DNA from: Oceanobacillus sp. HTM 045
Lineage (GTDB): Bacteria > Pseudomonadota > Alphaproteobacteria > Rhodobacterales > Rhodobacteraceae
NCBI GenBank assembly: GCA_009733745.1
Contig: WNWL01000001.1
Location: forward strand, 558,001 to 622,000
DNA length: 64,000 nucleotides
Reading direction: 5' to 3'
Shown: positions 27,004-35,512 of the stretch, piece after piece
Layout: each line of letters begins with the position of its first letter
How positions within the stretch are numbered: position 1 is the stretch's first letter
The notes under the pieces: model-generated
Databases searched by the model: none
Seen by the model: only the letters and a program-made list of their open reading frames with translations
What the model was told of the DNA's origin: nothing
Program-made: the position numbers and the translations under genes

Positions 27004-27717
27004 TTGGGCGATCTCGAACGCGCGCTCCTGCTCGCCGCCCTGGCGGGCGCGGCGATCCCGGCGGGCGGGCTGGCGGCGCGGATAGACCTGTTGTTCCCGA
27101 CCTGGATGCGGGCGGGCTTCCGCCACACGGTCATGGCCTTCGGCGGCGGGGTGCTGATCTCCGCCGTGGCGCTGGTGCTGGTGCCGGAGGGAATGGCCCA
27201 CCTGCCGCTCGGCTGGGTGCTCGCCACCTTCTTCGCCGGGGGGCTGGCCTTCTTCGCGCTCGACCGGGTGATCGAGCGCCGCGGCGCGGGCGTGGCGCAA
27301 CTGCTCGCCATGCTGGCCGATTTCGTCCCCGAGAGCCTCGCGCTCGGCGCGCTCTTGGCGAACGACCCCGGCACCGGCCTGCTGCTGGCCCTGCTGATCG
27401 CGCTCCAGAACGTGCCGGAAGGCTTCAACGCCGCCCGCGAGATCCGCCATGTCGCGCACATGCCCGCAGGCCGGGTGCTGGCGGCCTTCTGCGCCATTTC
27501 CCTGCTCGGGCCGCTTTCCGCCTGGGTGGGGTTCGAGGTCCTGCGCGATCACCGCGGGGTGCTCGGCGGCGTGATGCTTTTCGCCGCCGGCGGGATCCTC
27601 TACCTAATCTTTCAGGACATCGCGCCGCGGGTGCCGATCCGGCGGCGCTGGGCGCCGCCGCTGGGCGTGGTGGGCGGCTTCGGGCTGGGGCTCGCCGGGC
27701 AGGCGTTGCTCGGCTGA
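27004..27717 (+). CDS. ZIP family metal transporter with altered metal-site residues
   Basis: A 237-residue membrane protein with about eight helices and the ZIP layout. The two metal-site helices read MLADFVPESLALGALL and IALQNVPEGFNAAREI, where typical ZIPs have HNxPEG and HEIPEG histidines. The Pro-Glu pairs remain but the His positions are Asp and Gln. It may therefore carry an unusual metal or have lost transport. TTG start at 27004, shortly after the oxygenase gene, so the two are likely one unit. Confidence 0.75.
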   Translation: MGDLERALLLAALAGAAIPAGGLAARIDLLFPTWMRAGFRHTVMAFGGGVLISAVALVLVPEGMAHLPLGWVLATFFAGGLAFFALDRVIERRGAGVAQLLAMLADFVPESLALGALLANDPGTGLLLALLIALQNVPEGFNAAREIRHVAHMPAGRVLAAFCAISLLGPLSAWVGFEVLRDHRGVLGGVMLFAAGGILYLIFQDIAPRVPIRRRWAPPLGVVGGFGLGLAGQALLG

Positions 27718-27733
27718 GCCCTGGGCCTCGCGT

Positions 27734-27754
27734 CGCGGGCCGCAAGGGCCCGCG
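27734..27754. terminator. Bidirectional hairpin between ZIP and ppa genes
   Basis: CGCGGGCC (27734-27741) pairs with GGCCCGCG (27747-27754) around GCAAG. It lies in the 47-base gap between two convergent stop codons. No T run is present on either side. Confidence 0.5.
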
Positions 27755-27764
27755 GGAGTGCGCC

Positions 27765-28322
27765 TTACTCGGCCGCCTGGGCCTTCGAGCGCTTGTAGTT
27801 GGCGATCGACTCCATGAGGATCTGCTCGGCCTCTTCCTTGTCGCCCCAGCCGATGATCCGGGCCCACTTGCCCGCCTCGAGCGACTTGTAGTTCTCGAAG
27901 AAGTGCCAGATCCGCTCACGGTGGCGCATCGGCAGGTCCTGCAGGGTCTGGATCTCGGCCTGGAACGGGTCGACCTTCTCGATCGGCAGCGCGATCAGCT
28001 TGTCGTCCAGCCCGCCGTCATCCTCCATCTTGAGGACGCCGATCAGGCGGCAGCGGATCACCGAGCCGGGGATCAGCGTGACCTCGGTGCGCACCATCAC
28101 GTCGGTCGGGTCGCCGTCTGCATGAAGCGTGTTCGGCACGAAGCCGTAGTTGTTCGGGTAGAACATCGGGACGTTGACGATCCGGTCGACCATGATGGCG
28201 CCCGAGTCCTTGTCGATCTCGTACTTCACCGGCTGGCCGCCGGCCGGGCCGCCCGGGATCTCGATCACCACGTTGATGTCCTTGGGCGGGTTCTCGCCCG
28301 GCGAGATCATGTCGAGGTTCAT
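27765..28322 (-). CDS. ppa: Soluble inorganic pyrophosphatase, family I
   Basis: Splits pyrophosphate to two phosphates in the cytoplasm. The 185-residue protein shows KYEIDKDSGAIMVDRI, YPNNYGFVPNTLHADGDPTDVMV (the family signature with the catalytic aspartates) and the final block WHFFENYKSLEAGKW. GGAAGGAGC lies before the ATG. Together with hppA the cell has both an energy-conserving and an energy-dissipating route for pyrophosphate. Confidence 0.97.
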   Translation of the reverse strand: MNLDMISPGENPPKDINVVIEIPGGPAGGQPVKYEIDKDSGAIMVDRIVNVPMFYPNNYGFVPNTLHADGDPTDVMVRTEVTLIPGSVIRCRLIGVLKMEDDGGLDDKLIALPIEKVDPFQAEIQTLQDLPMRHRERIWHFFENYKSLEAGKWARIIGWGDKEEAEQILMESIANYKRSKAQAAE

Positions 28323-28465
28323 CTTGCGCTCCTTCCCTCAGGCGCAGGGGGTCCTGTATTGTGTCGCGCGGACGGCTAGCATCTTTTGTGCAGCGCAGCA
28401 AGGGCGCCGTCGCCGCTACGCCCGCGACATAAGCTACGCCCGTGTAATCAACACCCGCGAGATTA

Positions 28466-28969
28466 TCACTTCAGGAATTCAAGAAGAATTACCGCGAAGG
28501 GCTCTTCCGCGCTGTAGCCGGCGAAGATCGCCTTGCCGCGCTCCGCACCCATCTCGGCCTCCCAGCGCCAGACATCGCGCGTGCCGGCACGCTCCGCCGA
28601 TCCCTCGGAGCGGAAAGCGCCCGCGTGCCCGGCCAGCGCGGCCTCGATCGCCGCCAGCGACGCGGCGTTGTCGGGCGCTTCGAACACCACCGAGCAGCGC
28701 CGGACGACGGTGCCGTCCCCGTAGGTGAAATCCTTGATCCGCGCCGAGAGCGTGCCGCTGGGGTGGTACATCGTGCCGGTGCTCGCGACGTTGGTGATCC
28801 CGGCTCCCAGCGCCGCCGCCTCCGCGGTCGCGAAGCCCGGCGCCGTGTCGAGGCAGATCGCCTTCCACGCCGCGATGGCCTCGCCCGCGGGCACCTTGTC
28901 CTGTGCCGCGGCAGGGGAGGCCGCCAGAACCGCGGCGACCAGCGCCGCCGCCCCGCGCCGCGCGTTCAC
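28466..28969 (-). CDS. Hypothetical exported protein
   Basis: A 167-residue protein with a signal peptide (NARRGAAALVAAVLAASPAAAQ). The mature part has two cysteines (AICLDTAPGF and RRCSVVF) that could form a disulfide, and ends ILLEFLK. No family recognised. The GTG start overlaps the IscU-like stop (GTGA), so it is translated with that gene, though no functional link is evident. Confidence 0.65.
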   Translation of the reverse strand: MNARRGAAALVAAVLAASPAAAQDKVPAGEAIAAWKAICLDTAPGFATAEAAALGAGITNVASTGTMYHPSGTLSARIKDFTYGDGTVVRRCSVVFEAPDNAASLAAIEAALAGHAGAFRSEGSAERAGTRDVWRWEAEMGAERGKAIFAGYSAEEPFAVILLEFLK

Positions 28970-29421
28970 GACGCCGCCTCCGCGGCCTTGTCCATCGCCG
29001 CCACCGTCGCGTCCCATGCCAGCAGGATCGAGGCGTGGCGGTTCTTGTAGTCCTTCGCCGGCAGCAGCGCCTCCAGCCCGTCGAACGGGGCATCCGGCAC
29101 CGCGCCGCCTTCCTTCAGCATCGCGCGGAGCTGGTCGCGCCCCTGCGCCACCTCGTCCCGCGTCCGGCCGACAACCGCGCCGCCCAGCACCGCGGCCGAG
29201 GCCTGGCCCAGCGCGCAGGCCTTCACGTCCTGCGCGAAATCCGCCACCCGGCCCTCGGCGTCGAGGTCGAGCGAGACGGTCACCGTCGAGCCGCAGAGCG
29301 GCGAGCGTTTCATCACCACCGCGGCGGCGTCCTCGTTCCGGCCCTGGTGCGGAATGTCCGCCGCCAGCGCGAGGATGCGCTGCGAGTAGAGCTGCATAAG
29401 GTCCTGTTCGACGACCGACAT
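28966..29421 (-). CDS. IscU/NifU-like iron-sulfur scaffold protein
   Basis: A 151-residue IscU-fold protein. The first ligand cysteine is in RSPLCGSTV and the second in DVKACALGQASAAVL. The third, normally in a C-S pair near the end (HCS in IscU), reads NRHASILLAW, so that cysteine is Ala here. It is most like the stand-alone scaffold proteins of alphaproteobacteria; no isc or suf operon is adjacent. It may assemble or carry Fe-S clusters, with altered chemistry. Confidence 0.75.
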   Translation of the reverse strand: MSVVEQDLMQLYSQRILALAADIPHQGRNEDAAAVVMKRSPLCGSTVTVSLDLDAEGRVADFAQDVKACALGQASAAVLGGAVVGRTRDEVAQGRDQLRAMLKEGGAVPDAPFDGLEALLPAKDYKNRHASILLAWDATVAAMDKAAEAAS

Positions 29422-29527
29422 GGGGCCTCCCCGCGCAGTGCGGCCGGGCTGGCGCCGGCCGGGCTATCCGGCCTAGATAGCGCCGCCGTCACTGATATAA
29501 AAGTCTCCCGCTCCCGAAAGGCTACCG

Positions 29528-29908
29528 ATGCCAGCTTCCATGACCCGCCCGACCTTCGACCCCGCCAGCCTGAAATACGACGACCGCGGCCTGCTGCCGG
29601 CCATCGCGCAGGACCACGCCAGCGGCGATGTGCTGATGCTCGCCTGGATGAACGCCGAGAGCGTCGCCGCCACGCTGGAGGAGGGCCGCGCCGTCTACTG
29701 GTCGCGCTCCCGCGCGAAACTCTGGCGCAAGGGCGAGACCTCCGGCCACACCCAGCGCCTGGTGGAAATGCGGGTGGATTGCGACCGCGACTGCATCCTG
29801 CTCGTCGTGGACCAGACCGGCCCCGCCTGCCACACCAACCGGCGCAGTTGCTTCTACACCGCCATCCGCGACGGCGAAGAGGTCGAGCTGATGGCCCCGG
29901 AATCGTGA
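29528..29908 (+). CDS. hisI: Phosphoribosyl-AMP cyclohydrolase
   Basis: The third step of histidine synthesis: opens the purine ring of phosphoribosyl-AMP. The 126-residue protein carries the zinc/magnesium site as [27 protein letters not shown], with the cysteines in the expected places, and the N-terminal [27 protein letters not shown] start at ATG 29540 is also possible. Its stop lies in the first unit of a 14-base tandem repeat. Confidence 0.95.
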   Translation: MPASMTRPTFDPASLKYDDRGLLPAIAQDHASGDVLMLAWMNAESVAATLEEGRAVYWSRSRAKLWRKGETSGHTQRLVEMRVDCDRDCILLVVDQTGPACHTNRRSCFYTAIRDGEEVELMAPES

Positions 29909-29980
29909 GGAATCGGGCGTGAGGCGGGCACCGTGAGGCAGGCATCGTGAGGCAGGCAGCGTGAGGCGGGAACCTTGAGG
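29905..29980 (+). repeat. 14-base tandem repeat leading into the AbrB-type gene
   Basis: Five full units of GTGAGGCRGGMANC (starting 29905, 29919, 29933, 29947 and 29961), with the sixth beginning TTGAGG at 29975, which is the start codon used by the AbrB-type permease gene. The first unit holds the hisI stop. Every unit contains GAGG (ribosome-site-like) and GTGA (a start and stop overlap). The unit length is not a multiple of three. Confidence 0.85.
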
Positions 29981-31045
29981 ACGCGGCCCGACTGGCGCGC
30001 GCGCCTCGCGCCGGCTCAGCTTCGCCGCATCGCCACCGGCCTCGCCATCGGCGCGCTCGGCGGCTGGGCGGCGGATGCCGCCGGGGTGCCGCTCGCCTGG
30101 ATGACCGGCGCGCTCTTCGCCTGCGCCTTCCTCTCGGTCGCGGGCGTCGCGATGGACGTGCCGCTCTGGGTCCGCACCCGCTTCCTCGTGATCCTCGGCC
30201 TGTTCCTCGGCGAGAGCTTCGGCGGCTTCGGCGCCGGGGCGCTGTTGAAATGGCCGGTCTCCATCGCGCTGGCGCTCGCCTACGTCCCCGTGGCGATGTG
30301 GGTGGTGCAGCGCTTCTACCGCCGCGTCGGCGGGCAGGACCGGGTCACGGCGCTGCTCGCCTCCGTCCCCGGCGGCATCACGCCGGTGGTGATGGTGGCC
30401 GAGCAGGTCGGCGCGCAGGAGGGGCAGGTGGCGCTGTCGCAGGCGCTCCGCATCGCCATCGTGGTGCTGTCGGTTCCCGCCGTCGCCTTCGGCCTGCTCG
30501 GCTTCTCCGAGCCCGAGGTCGTGGAGGCCGCGGCGGTGATGTCGCTCGCCGACGGCGCGATCCTGATCCTCGCCGGACTCGCCGCGACTTGGGCGCTCGA
30601 CAGGGCGGGGATCCCGGTGCCGTTCCTTATCGGCCCGATCCTCGCCAGCGCCGCGCTGCGCGGCCTCGGCCTGATCGAGGGCGTCCTGCCCGAGTGGCTG
30701 GTCGATGTCGCGCTGGTCGTCACCGGCGCTTCCATCGGCGCGCGCTTCACCGGCACCACCTGGACGGCGGTCGGCCAGCTCGCGCTCCTGACCATCGGCG
30801 GCACGGCGCTGATGATGGCCGTCTCCGGCGCCTTCGCCGCGCTGGTCTCGCTGGCGCTGGGCATCGACTACCTCGCCGCCTTCCTCGCCTTCGCCCCGGG
30901 CGGCGTGGCTGAGATGACCCTGATCGCCATCGCCATCGAGGCCGACCCCGCCTTCGTCGCCATCCACCACGTTGCCCGGATCATGCTGATCATGCTGATC
31001 GTGCCCAGTCTCGGCGCGATGATCCGCAAGCGGCGGAAAGGCTGA
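29975..31045 (+). CDS. AbrB family membrane protein (AbrB-type permease)
   Basis: A 356-residue membrane protein of the PF05145 AbrB family, which has two similar halves. Each half carries the family glycine-rich membrane motif, seen here as LLASVPGGITPVVMVAEQVG (first) and AFLAFAPGGVAEMTLIAIAIEADPAFVAIHH (second). Some members were named ammonia monooxygenase by error; transport or regulatory roles are proposed. The TTG start grows out of the tandem repeat. The next gene is convergent. Confidence 0.85.
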   Translation: MRTRPDWRARLAPAQLRRIATGLAIGALGGWAADAAGVPLAWMTGALFACAFLSVAGVAMDVPLWVRTRFLVILGLFLGESFGGFGAGALLKWPVSIALALAYVPVAMWVVQRFYRRVGGQDRVTALLASVPGGITPVVMVAEQVGAQEGQVALSQALRIAIVVLSVPAVAFGLLGFSEPEVVEAAAVMSLADGAILILAGLAATWALDRAGIPVPFLIGPILASAALRGLGLIEGVLPEWLVDVALVVTGASIGARFTGTTWTAVGQLALLTIGGTALMMAVSGAFAALVSLALGIDYLAAFLAFAPGGVAEMTLIAIAIEADPAFVAIHHVARIMLIMLIVPSLGAMIRKRRKG

Positions 31046-31072
31046 TCGGGGGCGGCTGAGCGGGGGCCGGCC

Positions 31073-31918
31073 CTAAAGCCCCACCATCCGCCGCAGGTCC
31101 CCCGGCGTCACGCCCTCGGCACGGTACTTCGCGATTGCTCGCGCGTCGTCGCGCTTGGCGAGGCGCTTGCCGGCTTCGTCGCGGATCAGCCGGTGGTGGC
31201 GGTAGACCGGGGCAGGGCAGCCCAGCACCTCCTGCAACACTCGGTGGACCGGCGTCGCCGTGAAGAGATCCCGCCCGCGGGTCACATGCGTCACCCCCTG
31301 CGCCGCGTCGTCCACCACCACGGCGAGGTGATAGGCCGCCACCCCGTCGCGCCTGCACAGCACCACGTCGCCGACCGTCTCCACCAGCTGTTCCCGCGTG
31401 ACCGTGACCAGCCCCGCCTCCGGCCCGTCCAGCTCGGTGAAGCTCACCGCCCGCGCCGCGCGGCCCATGTCGAGCCGCACCGCGTGGGGTTCGTCGGGGG
31501 ACACATCCGCGCCGCGGCAGGTGCCGGGATAGACCGGCCCGTCGGGCCCAGCCGCCGGCTCCGCCCCCTCCTGCGGTGCCGAGACCGCCTCGCGGATGTC
31601 GCGCCGTGTGCAGCGGCAGCGATAGGTCAGCCCCGACTCCTCCAGCCGCGCCAGCGCCGCCGCGTAGGCCCCCGTGCGCGCCGACTGGCGCATCACCGGC
31701 TCCTCCCAGGCGATGCCGAGCCAGTGCAGATCCTCGAAAATGCCGTCCACGTATTCGGGCCGCACCCGCGCCGCGTCGAGATCCTCCAGCCGCAGCAGGA
31801 ACCGCCCGCCCGCCGCCCGCGCCGCCTCCCACGCGACCAGTGTCGAGAAGGCATGGCCGAGATGCAGCGGCCCGGTCGGGCTGGGCGCGAAGCGTTCGGT
31901 ATGCGGCGCGGGAGACAT
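31073..31918 (-). CDS. gluQ: Glutamyl-Q tRNA(Asp) synthetase
   Basis: Attaches glutamate to queuosine in tRNA-Asp. It is a truncated GluRS-like protein without anticodon-binding domain (281 residues). The HIGH-like motif is PSPTGPLHLGHA, the KMSKS-like motif RLAKRDD near the C-terminus, and the zinc region starts YRCRCTRRDI. ATG 31918 was chosen; a GTG six codons upstream is possible. Confidence 0.92.
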   Translation of the reverse strand: MSPAPHTERFAPSPTGPLHLGHAFSTLVAWEAARAAGGRFLLRLEDLDAARVRPEYVDGIFEDLHWLGIAWEEPVMRQSARTGAYAAALARLEESGLTYRCRCTRRDIREAVSAPQEGAEPAAGPDGPVYPGTCRGADVSPDEPHAVRLDMGRAARAVSFTELDGPEAGLVTVTREQLVETVGDVVLCRRDGVAAYHLAVVVDDAAQGVTHVTRGRDLFTATPVHRVLQEVLGCPAPVYRHHRLIRDEAGKRLAKRDDARAIAKYRAEGVTPGDLRRMVGL

Positions 31919-32009
31919 GGCCAATCCCGCTCCCACGCCGCGGCGCGCCCGTCAACCTTGAGTGCCACCATGCTTGACGGCGGCGCCCGGCCCGGCCCAC
32001 ATCCCCCGC

Positions 32010-32648
32010 ATGACCGGCCGCATCATCGAAACCCCCGCCTGCCTGGAAGAAGGCATGGCTTGGCTCGCCGCCCGCGAGCCGCGCTTCGCCCGCGCTTACG
32101 CGGAGACCGGCCCGCTGCCGCTCCGCCGCCGGGCGGGCGGGTTCGGCGCGCTGCTCGACGCGATCTGCGCGCAGCAGCTCTCCGTCGCCTCCGCCAGCGC
32201 GGTGAAGGCCCGCCTCGTCGAAGCCGGCGCGGAGGACCCGGCGACCGTCGCGCGACTCACCGACGAGGACCTGCGCGCATGCGGCCTGTCGCGGCCCAAG
32301 ATCCGCTACGTCCGCGCGCTGACGGAGGCCGGCATCGACTACGACGCGCTCGCCCGCCGCCCGGACGCGGAGGTGATCGAGACGCTGGTCGCGGTGAAGG
32401 GCATCGGCGTCTGGACGGCGGAGATCTACTGCCTCTTCGCCCTCGGCCGGGCCGACGTCTTCGCCCCCGGCGATCTCGCCCTGCAGGAGGCGGCAAAGGT
32501 CCTGTTCGGCCTCGGCGCCCGCCCGCCGGAGAAGGAGCTCCGCCGGATGGCGGAGGACTGGTCCCCCTGGCGGGGCGTTGCGGCGCGGCTGCTCTGGGCC
32601 TACTACCGGGTGGCGAAGGGACGCGAAGGGATCACGGAGCAGACATGA
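32010..32648 (+). CDS. DNA-3-methyladenine glycosylase II, AlkA/HhH-GPD type
   Basis: A 212-residue HhH-GPD glycosylase for removing alkylated bases. The hairpin motif reads LVAVKGIGVWTAEIY and the catalytic aspartate sits in FAPGDLALQEA. The N-terminal AICAQQLSVASASAVKARL is the usual helix of this family. The stop overlaps the start of the next gene (ATGA). Confidence 0.9.
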   Translation: MTGRIIETPACLEEGMAWLAAREPRFARAYAETGPLPLRRRAGGFGALLDAICAQQLSVASASAVKARLVEAGAEDPATVARLTDEDLRACGLSRPKIRYVRALTEAGIDYDALARRPDAEVIETLVAVKGIGVWTAEIYCLFALGRADVFAPGDLALQEAAKVLFGLGARPPEKELRRMAEDWSPWRGVAARLLWAYYRVAKGREGITEQT

Positions 32649-33316
32649 CCACACTCACCGGACCGCGCGCCGCGCCGCGCTCGGGCACGACGAAATCGCT
32701 CGTGATCCTGCTGCACGGCTACGGCGCCGACGGCAACGACCTGTTCGGCCTCGCCCGGCCGCTGTCGCAATACATGCCCGACACGGCGTTCCGCTCTCCC
32801 AACGCGCCTGAAAGATGCCGGGTCAACCCCATGGGTTACCAGTGGTTTCCGATCCCGTGGCTCGACGGCTCGGACGAGTCGGAAATGCTCCGCAGTTTCG
32901 GCCAGTCGATCGACATCCTGAACGGCTACCTCGACGCCGCGATGGCCGAGGAGGGGGTGACGCCCGAGCAGACCGCGCTGATCGGCTTCTCCCAGGGCAC
33001 GATGATGAGCCTGTACGTCGCGCCGCGCCGGCCCGACCCGTTCGCCGCCATCGTCGGCTTCTCGGGCCGACTGGTGGAGCCGGAGAAGCTGGCGGAGGAG
33101 GCGGTCTCGAAGCCTCCCGTCCTGCTCGTGCACGGCGACGCGGACGAGATGATTCCCGTGGCGGAACTCGATACCGCGCGCGAGGGCCTTGCCGCGGCGG
33201 GCTTCTCCGTGCAATGGCATATCAGCCGCGGCATCGGCCACGGCATCGCGCCGGACGGGCTGGAACTCGCCCTGACCTTCCTCAGGGGTCATCTGGGCAT
33301 CGCGCAAGCGTCGTAA
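32645..33316 (+). CDS. Phospholipase/carboxylesterase family alpha/beta hydrolase
   Basis: A 223-residue alpha/beta hydrolase. The nucleophile elbow is GFSQGT (Ser116), the acid residue is in HGDADEMIP and the histidine in GIGHGIAPDG. The oxyanion-region motif is LLHGYGADGNDL. Members cleave short acyl esters or lysolipids; the substrate here is unknown. It is translationally coupled with the alkA-like gene. Confidence 0.9.
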   Translation: MTTLTGPRAAPRSGTTKSLVILLHGYGADGNDLFGLARPLSQYMPDTAFRSPNAPERCRVNPMGYQWFPIPWLDGSDESEMLRSFGQSIDILNGYLDAAMAEEGVTPEQTALIGFSQGTMMSLYVAPRRPDPFAAIVGFSGRLVEPEKLAEEAVSKPPVLLVHGDADEMIPVAELDTAREGLAAAGFSVQWHISRGIGHGIAPDGLELALTFLRGHLGIAQAS

Positions 33317-33495
33317 AACTGTCGTTGCATGGCGCTAGCTTCCCGTCCCGAGGCAGGGCGGCGGATATGTAGGGTCTTGCACCCGAACCGCCGCCAGATA
33401 TAGTCGAACTACGGGGGCGGAGTGGCGTCCCGCCCCTTACCGGGCAGCAGGTCGGGCCCGCGCGGCCCCGACCCCAGCGGGCAGGGGACGTGACC

Positions 33496-34080
33496 ATGGA
33501 CGGCTCATTCGCTTCAAGTTTCGTGCGGCATCCCACGGGCTGCCGCGACCACCCCGCTCTCGTCCTCAACGCCGATTTCCGCCCGCTCTCCTACTTTCCG
33601 CTTTCGCTCTGGCCCTGGCAGGAAGCCGTCAAGGCCGCGTTCCTCGACCGGGTGATGATCGTCGCCGAGTACGATCACGTCGTGCACTCGCCGTCGCTGA
33701 CCATGAAGCTGCCCTCGGTCGTGGTGCTGAAGGACTTCGTGAAGCCCGCGCGCTACCCGGCCTTCACCCGCTTCAACCTGTTCCTGCGCGACGAGTTCGC
33801 CTGCCAGTATTGCGGCACCCATGGCGAGATGACCTTCGACCACGTCATGCCCCGCTCCCGCGGCGGGCGGACCACGTGGGAGAACGTCGTCGCCGCCTGC
33901 GCGCGCTGCAACCTGCGCAAGGCCAACCTCACGCTCCGGCAGGCAGGTATGGCGCTGCACCGACCGCCGCGACGGCCGACCGCCGAGCAGCTGCAGAATG
34001 CCGGCCGGAAGTTCCCGCCCAACTACCTCCACGAATCGTGGATGGACTACCTCTACTGGGACGCCGAGCTGGACTCCTGA
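33496..34080 (+). CDS. HNH endonuclease family protein
   Basis: A 194-residue protein with a Zn-supported HNH fold: CQYCGTHG, the catalytic FDHVMPRSRGGRTTWENVVAAC, then CNLRKANLTL. The N-terminal DFRPLSYFPLSLWPWQEAV is a conserved feature of a widespread chromosomal HNH protein found in alphaproteobacteria, not of a mobile element. ATG 33496 (GGGGA before) was chosen over GTG 33490. The role is unknown; nuclease activity is likely. Confidence 0.85.
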   Translation: MDGSFASSFVRHPTGCRDHPALVLNADFRPLSYFPLSLWPWQEAVKAAFLDRVMIVAEYDHVVHSPSLTMKLPSVVVLKDFVKPARYPAFTRFNLFLRDEFACQYCGTHGEMTFDHVMPRSRGGRTTWENVVAACARCNLRKANLTLRQAGMALHRPPRRPTAEQLQNAGRKFPPNYLHESWMDYLYWDAELDS

Positions 34081-34277
34081 TCCCGCCGCTCCGGCATGCC
34101 GGAGGAGCAGATCCGCGACGCCCGCGAAGCCTGCGGAAAGCCCCTCGGTGCGCCCGGGAGCTGGCCATGTCCGAACCCTTTCCCGGCCTCGCGGTCCGGG
34201 CCGAAAAAACGGCCGTTTCATCCCCGGCGGTGAGGTCCTGCGCCGCGCGCAGCAACGGTGACATTGGCGGGGCAGGG

Positions 34278-34304
34278 TGACATCCGTCCCGAAAGGTGAT
34301 GTCA
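34278..34304. terminator. Inverted repeat between the HNH and dsbB genes
   Basis: TGACATC (34278-34284) and GATGTCA (34298-34304) are perfect 7-base arms across a 13-base loop in the gap between the convergent HNH and dsbB genes. GGTGA/GAAAGGTGA motifs are repeated nearby. Function as a terminator is a guess from position. Confidence 0.3.
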
Positions 34305-34338
34305 GCCGGGCGGGGACGTCGCCCCGGAAAGGTGAAAC

Positions 34339-34815
34339 TCAGCGCCGCATGGTTGCGACGCGGATCCAGAGCAGCGCCAGCAGGGCGGACGCCACCGCGT
34401 TCCACCCCGCCATGGTCAGGCCGAGGAAGTCCCAGACGATCTCGTCGCAACGGACCATCGGCGCTTCCATAATGGATTCAAGGAGTTGCTCGGTGGAAAG
34501 GCCGTCGATGGCGCCCGAGGAGCAGGTCGACGGACCCTCCCACCACTTCTGCTCCACGCCCGCGTGGAACAGGCCCAGCCCCGCGCTCACCGTCATCGCC
34601 AGCGCGCCGAGACCAGCCACCCAGCGCCGCGGCAGGGCCGCGACGAACAGCACCGCAAGCGACGCCGAAAGAAGGTGCGGCCAGCGCTGCCAGATGCACA
34701 TCGGGCATGGAGAAAGCCCGCCAAGGTATTGAAAAGTAAGGGCTCCCAGCAACAGGCCGGCCGAGCCGGCACCTGCCAGGGTCGCCAGGAATCGCGCGCT
34801 CCGCAGCAGTCCCAT
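34339..34815 (-). CDS. dsbB: Disulfide bond formation protein DsbB
   Basis: A 158-residue inner-membrane protein with four helices that reoxidises DsbA using quinone. The first catalytic pair is LSPCPMCIWQRW and the second comprises PSTCSSG and MVRCDEIVW in the second periplasmic loop. The start overlaps the stop of the YqaA-type gene (TGATG), so both come from one message. Confidence 0.93.
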   Translation of the reverse strand: MGLLRSARFLATLAGAGSAGLLLGALTFQYLGGLSPCPMCIWQRWPHLLSASLAVLFVAALPRRWVAGLGALAMTVSAGLGLFHAGVEQKWWEGPSTCSSGAIDGLSTEQLLESIMEAPMVRCDEIVWDFLGLTMAGWNAVASALLALLWIRVATMRR

Positions 34816-35390
34816 CAGAGTACCTTCACCAGCACGAACCCGCCGACCAGCAGCGCCAGCGAGACCGTGAAGACCAGCCCGAGCCGCTGCTCGATGAATG
34901 TGCGGATCGGGGCGCCGAATTTCCAGAGCAGCCCCGCCACGATGAAGAACCGCAGCCCCCGCGCGACGATGCTCGCCAGCGTGAATACCCATATATTCAA
35001 CGCGGTAGCGCCCGAGAGGATGGTGATGACCTTGTACGGGAACGGCGTCACGCCGGCGATCAGCACCGCCCAGGCGCCCCATTCGTTGTAGGTGTGGCGG
35101 AAGCTCTCGAACTTCTCGTCGTAGCCGTAGAACTCCAGCAGCGGCTCGATCAGGTCGTAGGCGAACATGCCCAGCGCATAGCCCAGCATCCCGCCCAGCA
35201 CGGAGGAAACCGTGCAGACCAGCGCGATCAGCCAAGCCCGGTGCGGCGCCGCAATCACCATTGGAATCAACAGGATATCCGGCGGGATCGGGAAGACGGA
35301 ACTCTCGATGAACGAGATGAAGGCCAGCCACCACAAGGCGTGCCGGTGAGCCGCGAGGGCCAGGGTGCGATCATAGAGCCGACGCAGCAT
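34815..35390 (-). CDS. YqaA family (DedA-like) membrane protein
   Basis: A 191-residue VTT/SNARE-associated membrane protein. SFIESSVFPIPPDILLIPM and FTPFPYKVITILSGAT-type motifs (seen as GVTPFPYKVITILSG) match the DedA/YqaA core with its paired re-entrant helices. The family is linked to lipid scrambling and membrane homeostasis. ATG 35390 (MLRRLYDR) was chosen over longer frames that read into the divergent promoter. Confidence 0.88.
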   Translation of the reverse strand: MLRRLYDRTLALAAHRHALWWLAFISFIESSVFPIPPDILLIPMVIAAPHRAWLIALVCTVSSVLGGMLGYALGMFAYDLIEPLLEFYGYDEKFESFRHTYNEWGAWAVLIAGVTPFPYKVITILSGATALNIWVFTLASIVARGLRFFIVAGLLWKFGAPIRTFIEQRLGLVFTVSLALLVGGFVLVKVL

Positions 35391-35512
35391 GGCGCCGGAG
35401 GTAGCAACGCGCCGCGCCCCTGTCCATAGGCTCGTTGGTCCGCACGCGAGCGGTTGGGAACCATCCCCCGCCGCGCTAGGTTTAGTCCCGGGCGAGGGCA
35501 CGGGAGAGAGCC

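Noticed and set aside
28415-28442. Direct repeat GCTACGCCCG (two copies, 18 bases apart) upstream of ppa
   Set aside because: Short, not symmetrical, and not placed around a recognisable promoter; chance is likely in this composition.
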